NCBI GenBank assembly: GCA_947095585.1
Contig: OX352762.1
Span: forward strand, 113,428,930 to 113,492,929
Length of the DNA stretch: 64,000 bases
Direction of reading: 5' to 3'
DNA from: Nephrocerus scutellatus
Taxonomy: Eukaryota > Arthropoda > Insecta > Diptera > Pipunculidae
The position numbers and the translations under genes are program-made. The notes below the pieces were generated by a model, which was not told the DNA's origin, made no database searches, and saw only the letters and a list, made by a program, of their open reading frames with translations. Numbering within the stretch: position 1 is the stretch's first letter; each line of letters begins with the position of its first letter. Below, piece after piece: positions 12,340-24,564 of the stretch.

Positions 12340-13767
12340 TATTAAATAGATTTGACATCAGATTCTGTGCTAAAAGAAAATTTTGCAACAGAAAAGTCAC
12401 TAGCAGATTTTTGGTGACATCATTCCACCAATGAATTCAAAAAAATAAAAAAAAATCGAATAATGGGAATAAATAATGCAAACGACGAATTTTCCGTAAA
12501 AAATTGTTCTACCAAATAGTGCTCCGTGAACAAAACAGACGAGAATCTCTGGATTAGATATAGATATTTACATTTGTTAAATGTAAAGTCAAATTGGGTG
12601 GATTACACCCATTGTTTAGTAATATAGGGTAATGCGAAGCAACACCTATGCATAACATTTAATCAAAAATAATATTTTTTGTTGGTACTCGGACAACCAC
12701 ATCGCTGAATCATACATTACTTTTTTTTCAAACCGCTAAGGCTAAGGCACTAAATGCATGTATGAATTTGGCTTATCTGTGTTTATACATCACTGCATCT
12801 CTCAGCAGGAACAATAGAAACGGAAACAAACAGGAGAAAAAACCTGGCAACCAGAACACGACACGAGGTGCGCATACACAGACATTTCGTATATATGCAG
12901 ACATCATCATCACAGAGCTCCCCTTGCCACCGACCCGATAGTCCTTAGATCGAAATAATAATGGCATCGTGTCGCGCCGCATCATATCGCATGCCATCGG
13001 GACCCTCCGGACATGGCACTAAAAGGATGCTCCACAGCGTAACGGACGAACATGAATTTATTTTCACTAAAAGTCTGCCGTTGATAGGCGATATACTGAG
13101 GAGAAAAACAAAACAACAATAAATAATATCTTTCAGATACTCGTTGTACTTTATTATTTCAACAACGGAAAGAACAATAGATGCCACTTAATCCACTCCT
13201 CTTGAACATCGCCTCCGCGATGCGTTCGTTTGGCTGGTGCCCATGCCAGCAATGAAGTTGTACTGGTCGCGGGCGCATACCAATCGTTTGTCGTTTCAGT
13301 TCTTGGCAACATCATCGCCATCCGTCGAAAGAAAATGCCTATGAGGACGATGTTCAAGGTTTATTTTTTGTTCGTTTCATTTTTAGTATTCGCTTAGTGC
13401 CTGTGGCGAACAAAAAGCCTCTTTTTTTGCTTTCTCATCTCCACGTCGATGATAAATTTCCTCAATAGTTTTTCTTTTTCACTTTGATTTTGTATTGAAC
13501 TATTCAGCAGCGCTCGTCCTGCAGTAGTTTGGGTATTGGGAAGCATTTTCCGCTCATACACAAGTGTGGATAACTGTTATTATTTGTGTCGGTCGCAAGG
13601 TTGGGCTTATGACTTGTCTCCTCATTTACACTTGCAATCGACTTTGTTTTCGCATTGAGGGGCTTGACTTGTTCTTTTTTTTCTGGATCGTTATCATCTT
13701 CATCAGCTTCTTTTTTCGTTTATTTTTCTTTCCTTTGATAATTTTTTTTCCTTTTTTTCTCTTGCAG
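12340..13767. other. Non-coding stretch upstream of the first visible dpr12 exon
   Basis: No exon matching a dpr signal peptide was found. The last 100 bases are the pyrimidine-rich acceptor region of the exon at 13768. Confidence 0.5.
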
Positions 13768-13892
13768 ATCAGAAATCAATATTAACCGATAGCGATTGGA
13801 AGAAGCTATGGATGGCAGGCGGTATAAGTTCAGACTCCAAATCAGATAACAATCTCGACTCAAGTGACAGTCCAATGTTCGAAGATAGCGAG
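13768..13892 (+). CDS. dpr12: dpr12-like exon: N-terminal linker before first Ig domain
   Basis: An internal exon of a Dpr-family cell-surface immunoglobulin protein. A pyrimidine-rich tract and CAG acceptor end at 13767, and a strong GTAAGT donor starts at 13893. The exon is 125 nt: two bases complete a codon begun upstream, followed by 41 codons ending in FEDSE. The translation is hydrophilic and acidic, with a SDWKKLWM segment and an NLDSSDSPMFEDSE segment. From memory of the family this is the stretch just before Ig1 of Drosophila Dpr12. No transmembrane or signal segment is present, so an upstream signal-peptide exon is expected; I did not find it in 1-13767. The frame joins in phase to the exon at 18043. 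Family assignment is firm through the downstream exons; the paralog choice rests on recalled similarity. Confidence 0.8.
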
Positions 13893-15087
13893 GTAAGTGT
13901 TGGTTGAGTTTTTTCCCTCCGATTGCAGGATACTTAAAAATTGCTGATGTATCCTGTGTAGGATGTTTTGATGCACTTTTTCTAGCCAAAAGGAAGAAGA
14001 ATAACGGTGTGAACAAAATGTCTGCTTGCATGGTACGTAGGGATACAGCTTAAGCTTGAGTGTGGGTGACTTTATCATCATCTGCCGCTCCACCTTTATC
14101 ATTATAAAAAAAAAGTATTAAGTGATTTAAGGGTTGGGAGTACAGTTGTTATCTTCATCTCAGTACCTTTTGTGAAATTTGTGACACAACCGCGTTGGTA
14201 TTATTTCATTTCATATAACCTCACCACAAGCACCCATACACTTTCAGCAACTTTTGCACATCCTTTGGGTCATTTAATATGCACACATCATTGTTGTAGT
14301 TGTTAAATGAGGAACGAAAGCAAGCAAATGTTTGTAAAGGACTTGCTTTGAGTGGGATCTAAGTATTTGGATGAGTGTAAAGCCCTGCTTCTCTGCACTC
14401 TTATTCGCATTTCACTACGAAAATGTTTGTGGTCTTTAATTTGCATTGGTGATTTCGCGTACACATAAATTTCCATGTAACAAGGATGAAAGTAAGCCTC
14501 TCAAGTTCAGCAGAGCGGATTTTATTGCTTATTCACAGAGTGGGTAATGGGAACATATGAATATTTATATACATTCCTCGTATTAACTTTAAATTTTTTT
14601 TAAATTGGCTCGGAATCTGCGTTTTTATGACCTGAATCCTATTGTGTTGTCAACCGGGCTGCCGCTACAGCACTGATACATTTTTGGGAACATAAGCTTC
14701 GTCTGACCCACTGGGATGGCGTCCCGGGGCTTAGTACCTCATCAGCATTTTGTTCAAATTATACAGTTTTAAATTTTAGAAGAGTTTTTGCTAATAAGCC
14801 TCAATTGTTGAAGCCTACATTTAAAAATTAAATTAAAGAAAACTTGTAACGGTCTGCAACAGTACATAACTTTATCTAAGCAACGGAAAAATTGATAACA
14901 TACCAGGATAATGGACGTACAAAGTAAGGGGCGATAGAGTATTAACTCTGTTAACCATCGAGTGACACTAACTAGGACTAATAAATAATATTCTCGCAAC
15001 CATTTGTGTTGTGCACTTCTTTTTTTGAACACATGAAATGTGTTATTAAAATCTATTAACAAAATCAATTATTAAAAACGCATTAAA
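13893..15087 (+). other. dpr12 intron, unannotated part
   Basis: Intron from the GTAAGT at 13893 up to the family B LINE relic; no other feature recognised. Confidence 0.6.
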
Positions 15088-16010
15088 ATGGACGAGGAGG
15101 TGACTTTATGTGTGTACGCGCCCCAACTGGCAACCACGAGACAAGCAAATCTTGACTGCTTTGTAAAAAGTCATTTCCCTTATTGTCAAATACTAAGCAA
15201 CCAAAAAAATGAGGACATTAACACAAATCCTTACTTTATCCCTGCCGAGGCTCATAGGCGCTCTAAAAGCATATTCACCTCTGAAGGAGTTCGCTGGGCA
15301 GTAAATTCCTTTGGACCATATAAATCTTCAGGTGCAGACGAGATATACCCGATCCTTGGCAATATAGCATAAATATAATAGAATCTATACTCGTAAGACT
15401 CTAGAAAGCCAGCTATAGCCTATAATACCTGCCCAGGTACTGGAGAGAAGTGCGAGTGATTTTCTTACTTACCAGGTCTTACAGGCCAATTAGCCTGACA
15501 TCATTTTTACTTAAAGCCATGGAGAAAATATTAGGTCACCACATAAGATCTAACATACTCCAATGAAACCCTCTAAACCCCAGCCAATATGCGTATCAGA
15601 CTGGAACATCTACAGAAACAGCACTCCATGAATTGACAGCTGAAATCGAAGACACACTTCGAAGCAAAGAAATGTTACTATGTGACTTCATCGATATACG
15701 AGGCGCTTTTGACAACACTAACTTCGAAGCAATTCAAATACAAGCTATAACTAGGGGAACAGACTTCTCTACCATAGGATGGGTCATGAGCATGCTTAAA
15801 GATAGGAAAATTAGAGCCACGCAGTAGCGGCAACTAACTGTCTACAAGGTGGCATCCTATCACCATTTTAGTGGCTACTAGTGATGGACCAGCTCATAGA
15901 CAGGCTTAAGAATAATAATATCATAATAATAGCGGACGACCAGGTCCTAATGGTGAGCCCTAAATTCGAGAGTACGATAGCAGAACGCCGGAAATTGTAG
16001 GTGACACCGG
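15088..16010 (+). pseudogene. Family B LINE fragment: reverse transcriptase
   Basis: 15250-15365 gives the N-terminal RT segment (WAVNSFGPYKSSGADEIYPI). 15470-15830 gives the palm (RPISLTSFLLKAMEKIL, TETALHELTAEIED, DFIDIRGAFDNTNFEAIQ) and 15925-15990 gives a broken ADDQVLMVSP version of the YADD box. Stops at 15372 and elsewhere show decay. It lies in the dpr12 intron between 13892 and 18043. Confidence 0.8.
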
Positions 16011-16349
16011 AGTTTACTCTTAGGTATGGTAAATCGTTCCGATTGCATTTTTAAATAAACGTTGATGTAAGTTTCTTGTTCATTCATTGGTTGTTTTGTT
16101 ATTATCTCCATATTTTGAGTTTCCTAAAAGGATTGTTCTTGGATGTGGGCTCTCGCTTAAAATACGGTTTGGAACATAAAAACAAAACAATATGCTACCA
16201 TCGTGGACTTTTCCTAGCCATCCTGCACTGACATAGTAAAACTTCTATGCCCACATGCGTATTCTTGTGTAATGCACCAGGGTTGCCCTAGTCACAGCTC
16301 TCTGGGGACAGGTGACACTCGACGAGACGAATGCTATATTATATGATAT

Positions 16350-16575
16350 TTTGGTTTTTTAAATTCTCTATATTAACTTCACTTGCCCCTGGCACGGATG
16401 TCGGACGTAAGTGATCAATTTTTAACCCACTACCCAAAGCACGATTTTATTGAAATTTTTCACACATTTGTTTTTCCAGTGACAACACTTTCTGTTAAAA
16501 TATGGGGCCCTCGGGCCTCAGGGCCGTGTTGTCCATCGTTTTTCTTTTCTTTTGTAAAATTTGGACCCCAGGGTT
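16350..16575 (-). repeat. Interspersed GGCCAGCCAG family, copy 4
   Basis: Reverse-strand copy with TTAAATTCTCTATATTAACT, GTGATCAATTTTTAACCCAC, GACAACACTTTCTGTT and GGGGCCCTCGGGCC. The CCAGCC core is degenerate. Confidence 0.7.
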
Positions 16576-16719
16576 ACTTACAATGGGCTAATTTTTTCAT
16601 TTCGATATCTATTCATATCATATAATTTCGGAGCTAAAATTATTGTATCTAAATATACGATGCATAGAATAAAAACAAAATAGTGGTGATAATGGTGTCG
16701 CTGGTATTTTATGTCTTAA

Positions 16720-17410
16720 TATTTGAAGGACTTATTTCGACATGTACGGACTTCTAACAATGCTGGATTTTATGAGCAATGTTCTACTGTTGATTTGATG
16801 GCAAGTCTCACCGAGCAGTGGAACCGGTCTTTGCATCAACTTGGTGAAAGCAAAGCTGTTGGACTTGATATTTCCAAGGCATTTGACAGAGTTTAGCATC
16901 AAGCTCTTCTGTCCAAAATGCTTGCTAATGCGTATTGAGATTATAAGCTATCTTTTGGTACGCTCAAGTCAATTTTTTTGGATGGTTTCAAGTCTGAAGT
17001 ATATCACATAAATGCTGGCGTTCCCCAACAACTAAAACAAATACGTGTATGTTAAGGACGTTAAATTCTGATTAACAATTTCGGAGAAAGCCAAATCGAG
17101 TAGAACTTAACACATCTAAAACCCAGTGCTGTCCCATATCGTCTTAATAAATCTTAAATCCACTGCCATTATTCATGAATGGCACTTGCATCAAGAAAAC
17201 TGAAAAACTCGCAATTGTCGGTATGTGCGTAAATGACAAGCTTCGTTGGAATTACCACATATTACCACTCGGTGCACTCTAAATGCCAACCTCAAGCCTA
17301 TCTTTAGATGTATAGTTATATTCAGAATTTCCTTTTTCAGCCGTACACAATGGAATGCTTTGCCATTAAGTTATTAGTTTACTATAAATTTCTTATGAAA
17401 CCCAAATCTG
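16720..17410 (+). pseudogene. Family A LINE fragment: RT palm and connection
   Basis: LMASLTEQWNRSLHQLGES followed by KAVGLDISKAFDRV (about 16797-16895), INAGVPQ (about 17010) and a connection region with NGTCIKKTEKLAIVGMCVND (about 17175-17235). Stops interrupt it. The catalytic YADD/FADD portion appears deleted. Confidence 0.8.
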
Positions 17411-18042
17411 CTTACAGATTTTAAGTTACAAGCAAATTCACTCATAATTATTAGTCTTGCAGTTATATGCAACTTGGAGTCGATATCTTCTAACTTCGAA
17501 CGGACGGGAACGGGTTGCCAGATTATTAATTTTATTGTTACCAAGTCGCATAATCAGCACAAATGCTATGAGAATGACAGAATTACCTAAATGGAATATT
17601 TGAAAATACAAACATATTACAGTAATTATAATATCTGTTGTTAAAAAAATAGTCAGTGACTTTAGATTTCTTCGTAACATTTGAAATGAAAAAAAAGGTC
17701 TGTAAAAGTCAAACGAACAAAATGACAGAGTTACGACGATGCGATGGGTAATTCAAAGCAAAAATTGTCTGCCCTCTGGCCAGATTTTAGCCAGCGTCCT
17801 TCATCATATTTTTTTAAGCTCCTTTCAGTCGTCAGTCGGCTTATTACAGCAGCCAGGTGAAGCAGTAACTGTGCCTCACATTTTCATGTTAAAATATTTT
17901 AATTGAAATATCAGATGGAAATTTGTTTTTTTTTTTCCAATTTTCTTTTTCGTTATTTCAACAATGTTCGCTGTTTACTTTTAAAAAAAATTTTATGCTG
18001 TTTTCCTTCTTCTTTCTCTCTCTTGTTGTTTTTTTCTTTCAG

Positions 18043-18132
18043 ATGATGGCACACAATACGACCGTCCAATTAGGGGGAACCGCTTTCCTCGTTTGCAAAG
18101 TAGCTGGAGTGGATAGAGTGGGTGTAAATTGG
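18043..18132 (+). CDS. dpr12: dpr12-like exon: first part of Ig domain 1
   Basis: A 30-codon exon in phase 0, preceded by a long polypyrimidine tract and CAG (acceptor at 18041-18042). It encodes the A and B strands of an Ig-V domain: HNTTVQLGGTAFLVCKVAG, with the B-strand cysteine in LVCKV, and ends in VGVNW. In the Dpr family this first Ig domain makes the heterophilic contact with DIP proteins; Dpr12 is known to pair with DIP-delta in Drosophila. The donor is GTTTGT at 18133, weaker than the GTAAGT/GTGAGT donors of the neighbouring exons. The first two codons are ATG ATG but this is not a start, because an acceptor precedes them and the upstream exon ends in phase. The next exon is 17.4 kb away. 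Confidence 0.88.
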
Positions 18133-19370
18133 GTTTGTTTTTAATTATTATTATTATTGTTGTTGTTGTGGTTTTCATTTCTTACTATTATTTGTGTATG
18201 CCTTCATATAAATGTATAAATATTAATTTACATATGAATGTTTGTCCTTATATGTTGATGTATGCGGGTATTGCACATCGTTCTGCGCTTTTATTTACTT
18301 TCCATCATCCATGATCGCGCTCTTGTAAAGCCCGTGGGAGAAATTCTCCATTTTCTGATCGTAAAACTTTTATTTGTTTAATTATGATTTTAATTTCAAT
18401 GTAATCTCTTACTTGATATACGAGTCGGGCATACATATCCTTGTGTATTTTTATTTGCCTTCACCTTCTGAAACGCCCTTCAGTTTGCTTTCATTATATC
18501 CACCTGTGTGTGATGATGAGATACAAAATTGCGCACGGATACGATTGAATTGGAGCATAAGCTTTAGACGCTTTAACTGTCCTGGCTCGTGCCTCTCATG
18601 CTCATTAAAAATTTCAAGGACAGGATAAAGCTGTACATATTTTTTCTTAATGAACACTTCATATAAGTTTTAATTTTTTCGCGTTTATATTATTTAATGT
18701 ATGCTGGAGCAGAAATTAAAGGTAGATATATACGGACGATGATTCCGCATTTGAAATTTATCTGTTTACAAATTTTAAGTAGTAGGAAGTTTTTCTTGCG
18801 CGCTGCAAAATTTTGGGAAAAACTTTCTCGTTTCATTCTTAGTATACGAGTAATGAAATTCTTAAACTACGTCACTTTCAATGTACTTTTCTTATCATAA
18901 ATAATTAAAAAGGTCAAAATAACACAAAAAATAACAAAATATCCTTAAACAAGTTTTATGTCTAGCACTAAGCAGTCATTACAAACTCGATTGGTGTACT
19001 AGACCAGAGTCTTGGTCTGACTCTCTCTCGTATCCCATATGTCCTATCGCAAACTGTTTTCTGGTGGGATTCCGTTTTGCACATGCGAGCTATATGAATT
19101 GTTGGTTTGCCAATTTAAATTCTCCGGAATTATCCTTCCCTAACTATTAGCGTGCCCAATAATCATTAAAATCTTACTGTCAAACGCCGCTAAAAGTTCA
19201 AGGTTTCTTTGCAGGGTACCCAAGTACTAAGCCAATTATATGACGTACCAGAAGGTTGAATATAGTGATCAAAAGATCAGACTAATGACCGGTGGTTGTG
19301 AATTAGCCAGGCAAACTGAAAAAAAAACCATAGTCAAAACAGCCAAATAGTGACTCTCATATTTTCCCTT
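18133..19370 (+). other. dpr12 intron, unannotated part
   Basis: Begins with the GTTTGT donor; a TTATTATTATTGTTGTTG simple repeat lies near 18142-18170. Nothing else recognised. Confidence 0.6.
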
Positions 19371-19830
19371 CGTAGACAGGCATAATTCCCACCAAATTCA
19401 CAGAATAACGTAATCATACGAGGCGAGTAGTGCAAGTATGCCCACTTTACTTCTTAAAATACCTTTGTGTCAAAAACAGAAAACATACATTTCCGTGGTC
19501 AAGCGAGCGACACTCCCGTTCACCGTTCACATTAGTTGTGAATAATCATTTGATTTTAGAGGTGGGAAAATGGATCTCTTTTGATTAGCGCGAATTGTAC
19601 CGTAGACAGGCATAATTCCCACCAAATTCACAGAATAACGTAATCATACGAGGCGAGTAGTGCAAGTATGCCCACTTTACTTCTTAAAATACCTTTGTGT
19701 CAAAAACAGAAAACATACATTTCCGTGGTCAAGCGAGCGACACTCCCGTTCACCGTTCACATTAGTTGTGAATAATCATTTGATTTTAGAGGTGGGAAAA
19801 TGGATCTCTTTTGATTAGCGCGAATTGTAC
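19371..19830. repeat. Perfect tandem duplication, 2 x 230 bp
   Basis: Unit 19371-19600 is repeated without visible difference at 19601-19830. Units begin CGTAGACAGG and end GCGAATTGTAC. A related short piece GCACGAATTGTACCG recurs near 19912. No coding potential seen. Lies in the dpr12 intron between the exons at 18043 and 35557. Confidence 0.95.
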
Positions 19831-21691
19831 CGCTTTCAATTGGTTAGCACTACACGCCCAAGTGTCCTATACGAACACTCCGGTCTTTTACGTAAAGTCA
19901 CAATCGAGCAGCACGAATTGTACCGATCGCGCGTGACTATTACGATCCTTCAGTACCCTACGTACAATAAATTTAGGTAAGTAACTATAGTAAGTATTGT
20001 ATATTAAATTCTTAAGTTTTTTTAGTAACAATAACCAAAAATTTAGCGCAGGAGAGGAGGCTAAATTGTGGTTATTTCTTGTTGAGCTTCTGGTTGTTTT
20101 TTCAATTTGAGGTCCTACAGATTCAGTTTTTGTAATCCGCCAATGGACTCGATTAATTGTATATTGAGCACTATCTTTTCCCAACTCAACATCAATATTC
20201 GCTCCAGCAAATGTTTATTATTTTGTTGTAAATATAAATAAAAGGTCAAGTTCACTTAGAACAGAGCGAAGTTTGCAGCGAAAAACAAAATGTTACGGAA
20301 AATCGATATTTTTCGCCACCAACATTAACAATAACGATGAAATTAAAAGGGAAATGAATCGCTTTTTGCAGGAAATAAACTTAAAAGGGCTTAGTTCGTT
20401 GGTGGCCATCTTATATTGTGTATGAAGCAAGGTAGGACAAGATGGATCGAGTGACTGGTAAAAAGGAAACTTCCTCTTGTTACAGATTAGAACACAACTC
20501 GTTATTACAAAAGACTGAATAACATAGTCTCAAAATCCAGACAGATGGTTTGGCAGGCAAGGACGGACCTCGATTGTAGAACCTATATTATGATGATGAT
20601 GACTGCAGAGGATTACTTTACTTAATAGACATTATTTTCCTATAGTAAAAAGTTTATCTTTGTGGCTTGTTAAAAACAAAATAAATGCCAATAACGAAAG
20701 ATGGTAAAAAGTGTCCTCTAACGCTCTATCGTTAGTCATCTACTGATATCATTTACTAAATACCGCATTTGAGGAACATAATTGCAGTCGACTTTGCAAA
20801 TTGTTCCTTCTTCCGATCTAAGGAAATACACAGGATTTTCAATTTATTTCAAAGTTGATGCACACAGAAGTTTAAGTTACATATTTTGGAAAAAAAAAAA
20901 ACCGTCGTTGTTCTTATTTCCAAGTGCGCTCATCTATGTCATAACTAATGAACGAAAATTTGTTCTTAATACATTCCATCCCTCACATCCTCTTCGACTG
21001 TATTTTTGGAACCGCTTTTGTGTCGTTCGACACTTGTGTTATTTGTTACTATTGTAAAACAAATTAATAGCTTTCGTCGCGCCTGGTTAGTTATTCTTTT
21101 ACCCAATAATTTATCCAAATTGTTGTGGGTATTTTTGTTAATTTCATTACAAAATTACCGCTTTATTATTTCACAATTTGCTAATTGAAATTACTCCAAT
21201 TATGTCAATCAAATTGAAATTAAATTTGTGCACAAGTATGCACAACAATGTCAATAGCTTCTAATACTCTATCCCGGTTCTTTTCGAAACCCTGCAAATG
21301 GAACCCAATTCAATTTGGTTTATCAAAATAATAATCTACAGCTCTGAACAGGTTGTCATCGTGTTCATTTAGATTCAATCAACAACCAAAGATAATTATA
21401 ATATTTTCGTAGAAACCGACATGAACTGTTTTGTTGCGTGGGTTGTACTCTTGGCCGCATGTAACAGCCTCTATTTGTAATTATGATTAATCACATGGGC
21501 GTAGTTGCTAATCAATCATTGGCTTACTGCTTCTAGTTCCCGCGCATGTGATAACTGCTGCCTTCCATTATCTGTTATTCAGTACAATTAAGTACTTGTT
21601 TGTAGAAAATTAAGGAAACGCAATTAAGACTTCAAATGAAAATATAACTACACATAACATACAAACATCAAACGGCAGATAATCTTCTCTT
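19831..21691. other. dpr12 intron, unannotated part
   Basis: A 98-codon - strand frame (19888-20184) shows no motif I can name. Otherwise AT-rich sequence. Confidence 0.5.
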
Positions 21692-21790
21692 CTCACTCAC
21701 TGTGACATAATCACGCTCCAACACTTCGTAATGACGTGCAGCTTATTCCATGCGTTAGCCAACAAAACAACGCGTAATTGTTCAAATTTA
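21692..21790 (-). pseudogene. pogo/Tigger-like relic, C-terminal piece
   Basis: On the - strand ANAWNKLHVITKCWSV matches the block at about 37470-37540 on the + strand. Only about 100 bp is clearly related. Confidence 0.6.
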
Positions 21791-22009
21791 CGATCTTTAT
21801 CTTCGTTTTGTAATGGTAATGATTTTACTAACCTGGGAATAAAAGGGTCGAGATTCACCGTGTTTTGGGTTGTTGGCCCTGTACTTAGATTCCGTTTCCT
21901 TCTTGGAGCTAGCTTAATACCGGTGGCATGTCTATATACCACCCCTACATAGCTCTTCGAGTCATGGGTTGGGTTTTTGAATGCAGCTTGACTCCGGGTA
22001 CCTTGCCTT

Positions 22010-22304
22010 AATAATAATATTTGGCGCCACAGACCATTGCGGTCCAAGGCCTAACTTCTCGCGACCATTTGTGCTGCACATGTTAATTTTTGGACACAAA
22101 TGGAAGGGACCTACAATTTAAGGCCGGATCCGAACGGCGAATTGAGAAGCTTTCCGTGACAAGGTATTAATTACTCTCGGAACGTTTGTCACCCAATCGC
22201 GAGAGGTGGGACACCGTGAAAAATACTTTTGGTGTTGCTCGGATTCGAACATGAACCTCCTGCGCAGCAGCCATGTGCACTACCACTGAGCCACGGCGCC
22301 CACG
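22010..22304 (-). mobile_element. tRNA-derived SINE, copy 2
   Basis: Full-length reverse-strand copy. The head is at 22304 with the GGCTCAGTGG A box; a B box differing slightly from consensus lies near 22245; the tail is AATAATAAT. A perfect 14-bp target-site duplication, GGGTACCTTGCCTT, is at 21996-22009 and 22305-22318. Its body is very close to copy 3, suggesting a recently active subfamily. Confidence 0.93.
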
Positions 22305-22459
22305 GGGTACCTTGCCTTGCCTTGCTATAATAAAATAATATCCATAGAAAGGCTGACTCCTGCTTAGCTGGCAACTGGATGAGGACATGAGAGGGGTAGA
22401 ACTTAAGCCGGTACAAGCCGCTTACTCACTTCTCATTATCAAAAATCGCCCTATCATGG

Positions 22460-22640
22460 GTCTTAGCTAGTAGCAGTCACTTGTATATGAAGTTCAGCTA
22501 TAGTAGACCTTTTTTTACATGCACTTTATCAAGTCCAGCCGATTTTTTAGTTGTAGCGGCATTTATATGAGATTTTAACTCAGAAAGTGGAATATTAGGA
22601 GAATTTGTTATATCGTAAATACATGAAGAAAATTCAATTA
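22460..22640 (-). pseudogene. Small LINE RT-like fragment
   Basis: On the - strand an open stretch reads PLSELKSHINAATTKKSAGL then DKVHVKKGLL, resembling the start of a jockey-like RT domain (K-S-x-G-x-D motif). Nothing else of the element is recognisable nearby. Confidence 0.45.
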
Positions 22641-24564
22641 ATTTTCCTGAGACTAGGTTTTCAGTGGTAACATGATTTTCTCAGGAAAGAGTCTTATCAT
22701 TTCATCATATTAAACCAATTGCAAAATTTTACGTTCAATTGATAGAATTGCAAGAGCAAAGGTTAAACAAACTTTCCTCTGAGTTCTGATATTGTTCCTA
22801 AATTTGTTGCTAACGACGTGCGGTGTTTGTGTTTGCCACCTTTGCAATTCACATAATATTCATAGACCACAAGAACTTCATATGTTTACTACGTGAAGAT
22901 GCGTAAACTGACTGCGGCACTGAACTGCCGTAATTAAAAATAAAATTCATGCACAATGAAACAACGAATATCAATTTAAAAATCACATTGAAAATACAAA
23001 CCACTATCGCAAGAGTGGCACGGTAGGCACGGTTAAACGATGCGGATGGATAATGCCTAATTTCGAGTTATTGTATATTTTTCACATAGCCGTAGATGAA
23101 AGTGACTGTTTCTTACGCTATAACCTACCGTCGAAAGTAGGCATTATCCACACTAGTGTGTTAGTTTAGCAGAAAAACTGTTTTGGTCACGTGAAAAATA
23201 GCGTCATTACTCGCTAAAAAGTGCTTATCTTGCTCGTTAGATTGCCGCACTTGGCTGCCGCCTTATACTTCAAGCTTCTAAATCACACGATTACGTCCAT
23301 TTTCCTAGCTCGTTATGTAAAATACTATATTTTCACTTCATTAGCATCATAAAATTCACTTAGACACACTCTGGTCTGGATTTTTCGAATAAGAAAATTT
23401 AACACTCTACTATTCAGCCTCTTCAGCCTATTGGGAAATCCTACAAAGGTCATTTAACACAGCCAACAATCAGGGTGCAGACATTATACAAACCTGATAT
23501 ATATATATATATCGCCTTATGTGTAGAAAGAAAGTTATTCGCTTAAGACAAAGGAATCTACTAATTGGTACAGATATTTTCTACCAATTAGACCCACCAT
23601 GGAGTGGGCTACAAAAAAGCTTTTCAATACTTTAGACAGACATTAAAATGTTCGGCGGCATTCAATACGACGCAAAATTTTCTGTTAAAACGCATTTATT
23701 TCTGTTTTGTAGCAGTTCTATACTGAAGACTAAACCGTTGATGGAAAAAAATAAACCAATCTGTCAAGGGGAAAAGTAATTTTTGTTTCTCATTATTCTT
23801 TCCAATACAAGCAGCCCATGCGTTAGTTGTCAGTTATTTTTGTATGGTGCGAACACAGAACAAATGAATTTGAATATTAATTAAAATGTAGATGAGTCTC
23901 GAGAGTCAACGATCACTGCAAAAATAGAATTTCTTATGACCAATGAATATAAATTACCAATTGGATGAAATACATTTGTCACTTTTAAATTTGAATGCTA
24001 ATCGGCCTGTCAATTTCTCCATATCCCATCTATTACCAAGTACCACATATTATGCGCATTAGAACGAGTGCTAACTACGTTCTGTGCAGCTAGAAAAAGG
24101 CGAATGTACTTAAAAGAAAAGGTCGTAGTGTACGCTGATGACGTGGACTTGAATCGGGGAAATTCGGCGATAACGCCAAGTGAAAATCTTTACGTTCGTT
24201 CTTAAGACTGACATTAACCCACAAGGGGCAGATTTTTTTAACAATCACCAAGAAAAACAATAGACGCAAACCTTTAAGGCTCATCAATACCCACTTGGTG
24301 GTTGTATTATCTTATGCCTGAATTATAGATTGACGCAAGATCCTCTGAATATTCAAGTCAGCCCAGTTTTACCAGCAAATGCTTAAAAAAAGGTGCGGCT
24401 ACAAAAAACCTTTAGGATTTCATAGAAGAAGAAAAGCGCTCTAAGTACTTTGTCTTTTAATTAATATTGCTCTGTATATTTATAAAGATCGAAACAGACT
24501 GTTAGGACTTACTATTTTGTTTGATAAAATATCTTCACATTTTATAATATATTTCTTCTTCACT
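22641..24564. other. dpr12 intron, unannotated part
   Basis: Apart from the inverted repeat at 23047-23150 and a short TA repeat near 23497-23512, nothing recognised. Confidence 0.5.
23047..23150. repeat. Inverted repeat, 20-bp arms
   Basis: Left arm TGGATAATGCCTAATTTCGA (23047-23066) pairs with TCGAAAGTAGGCATTATCCA (23131-23150), with a single mismatch and a 64-nt spacer. No flanking duplication is evident. It could be a small foldback element or a transcribed hairpin. Confidence 0.75.

Noticed and set aside
13154..13357. Upstream dpr12 exon or separate small gene
   Set aside because: The frame is on the opposite strand with no splice or family support.
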